Assembly (NCBI GenBank): GCA_030018695.1
Contig: JASEHI010000018.1
Location: 1 to 38,678 of the forward strand
DNA from: Anaerolineales bacterium
GTDB lineage: Bacteria; Chloroflexota; Anaerolineae; Anaerolineales; Villigracilaceae
Direction: 5' to 3'
DNA length: 38,678 bases
Shown here: positions 38,551-38,678 of the stretch, piece by piece
Layout of the letters: every line of letters starts with the position of its first letter
How positions within the stretch are numbered: position 1 is the stretch's first letter
The notes under the pieces: model-generated
Seen by the model: the letters and a program-made list of their open reading frames with translations, nothing else
The model's database searches: none
Told to the model about the DNA's origin: nothing
Program-made: the position numbers and the translations under genes

Positions 38551-38678
38551 TCGCATTGCCAATAGCATACTCGATAAATGCAAGAATAACGTTAACGCCG
38601 CATAGAAAAAATGCAAGACCTGACACACGGCTTTCCCTGTGGGAGGCTGGGCTGGCAAGTAATACGGTCAACGAATGC

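Noticed and set aside
38394-38678. CIRCE or HrcA operator before dnaK
   Set aside because: No TTAGCACTC-N9-GAGTGCTAA pattern was seen in the bases available.

Overview
The window looks like a chromosomal segment of a Chloroflexota bacterium, most likely Anaerolineae-like. This is inference from style, not from a marker-gene search. The pointers are GC-rich housekeeping genes, cell-surface proteins with Thr-Pro linkers, several genes whose -10 box sits 6-8 nt before the start codon (leaderless mRNAs), and many short degenerate repeat arrays that run through intergenic DNA and into reading frames. No tRNA, rRNA, CRISPR array or recognisable transposase was found, and no gene-free stretch exceeds 300 nt.

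Layout. 1-3057 (minus): two M42 metallo-aminopeptidase paralogues, with an AT-rich type II restriction-modification pair inserted between them without a gap. 3115-3525: a small Thr/Pro-rich membrane-anchored protein. 3686-6301 (plus): SbcC. 6477-8310 (plus): nrfH-nrfA, ammonifying cytochrome c nitrite reductase, facing a Crp/Fnr regulator (8399-9097). 9200-10096: DUF6159-type membrane protein. 10256-15596 (minus): an AT-rich, tightly packed operon of C5-cytosine methyltransferase, MIG-type DNA glycosylase, a protein with two GHKL ATPase modules (one MORC/Hsp90-like, one histidine kinase), a receiver-domain protein with an unusual C-terminal domain, and a 42-aa ORF. 15817-16453: HepT/MntA toxin-antitoxin. 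16461-19049: PriA. 19075-19620: RelE-like toxin with its antitoxin. 19696-26008 (minus): Memo-like protein, GNAT, Nudix, anti-sigma/ECF sigma, lysS, greA, PIG-L deacetylase. 26094-28108 (plus): CaiB-like CoA transferase, then AbrB antitoxin and a frameshifted PIN toxin. 28178-34904 (minus): TPR protein, SWIM zinc-finger protein, TPR/zinc protein and SbcD. 35054-36349: C39-like peptidase. 36468-38393: DnaK.

Two things stand out. The first is the methyltransferase-glycosylase-dual ATPase-receiver operon. It looks like a self-contained, horizontally acquired DNA-modification/defence module. The glycosylase would repair T:G mismatches made when 5-methylcytosine deaminates, and the kinase/receiver pair could be the sensing or effector arm. 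I recognise no characterised system with this composition.

The second is the repeat landscape. Arrays of 7-9-nt words (ACGTTTY, GTGATGA, CTCTATT, GTCGGAT, GCAGAGAAC and others) and interspersed 16-25-nt elements occur about every 1-3 kb, often as inverted pairs. Four lie in frame in priA, three in sbcC, one in sbcD and one in nrfH. They also form the last codons of the Nudix, anti-sigma and dnaK genes. This points to an active process that writes or spreads short words through the genome, and I do not recognise its mechanism.
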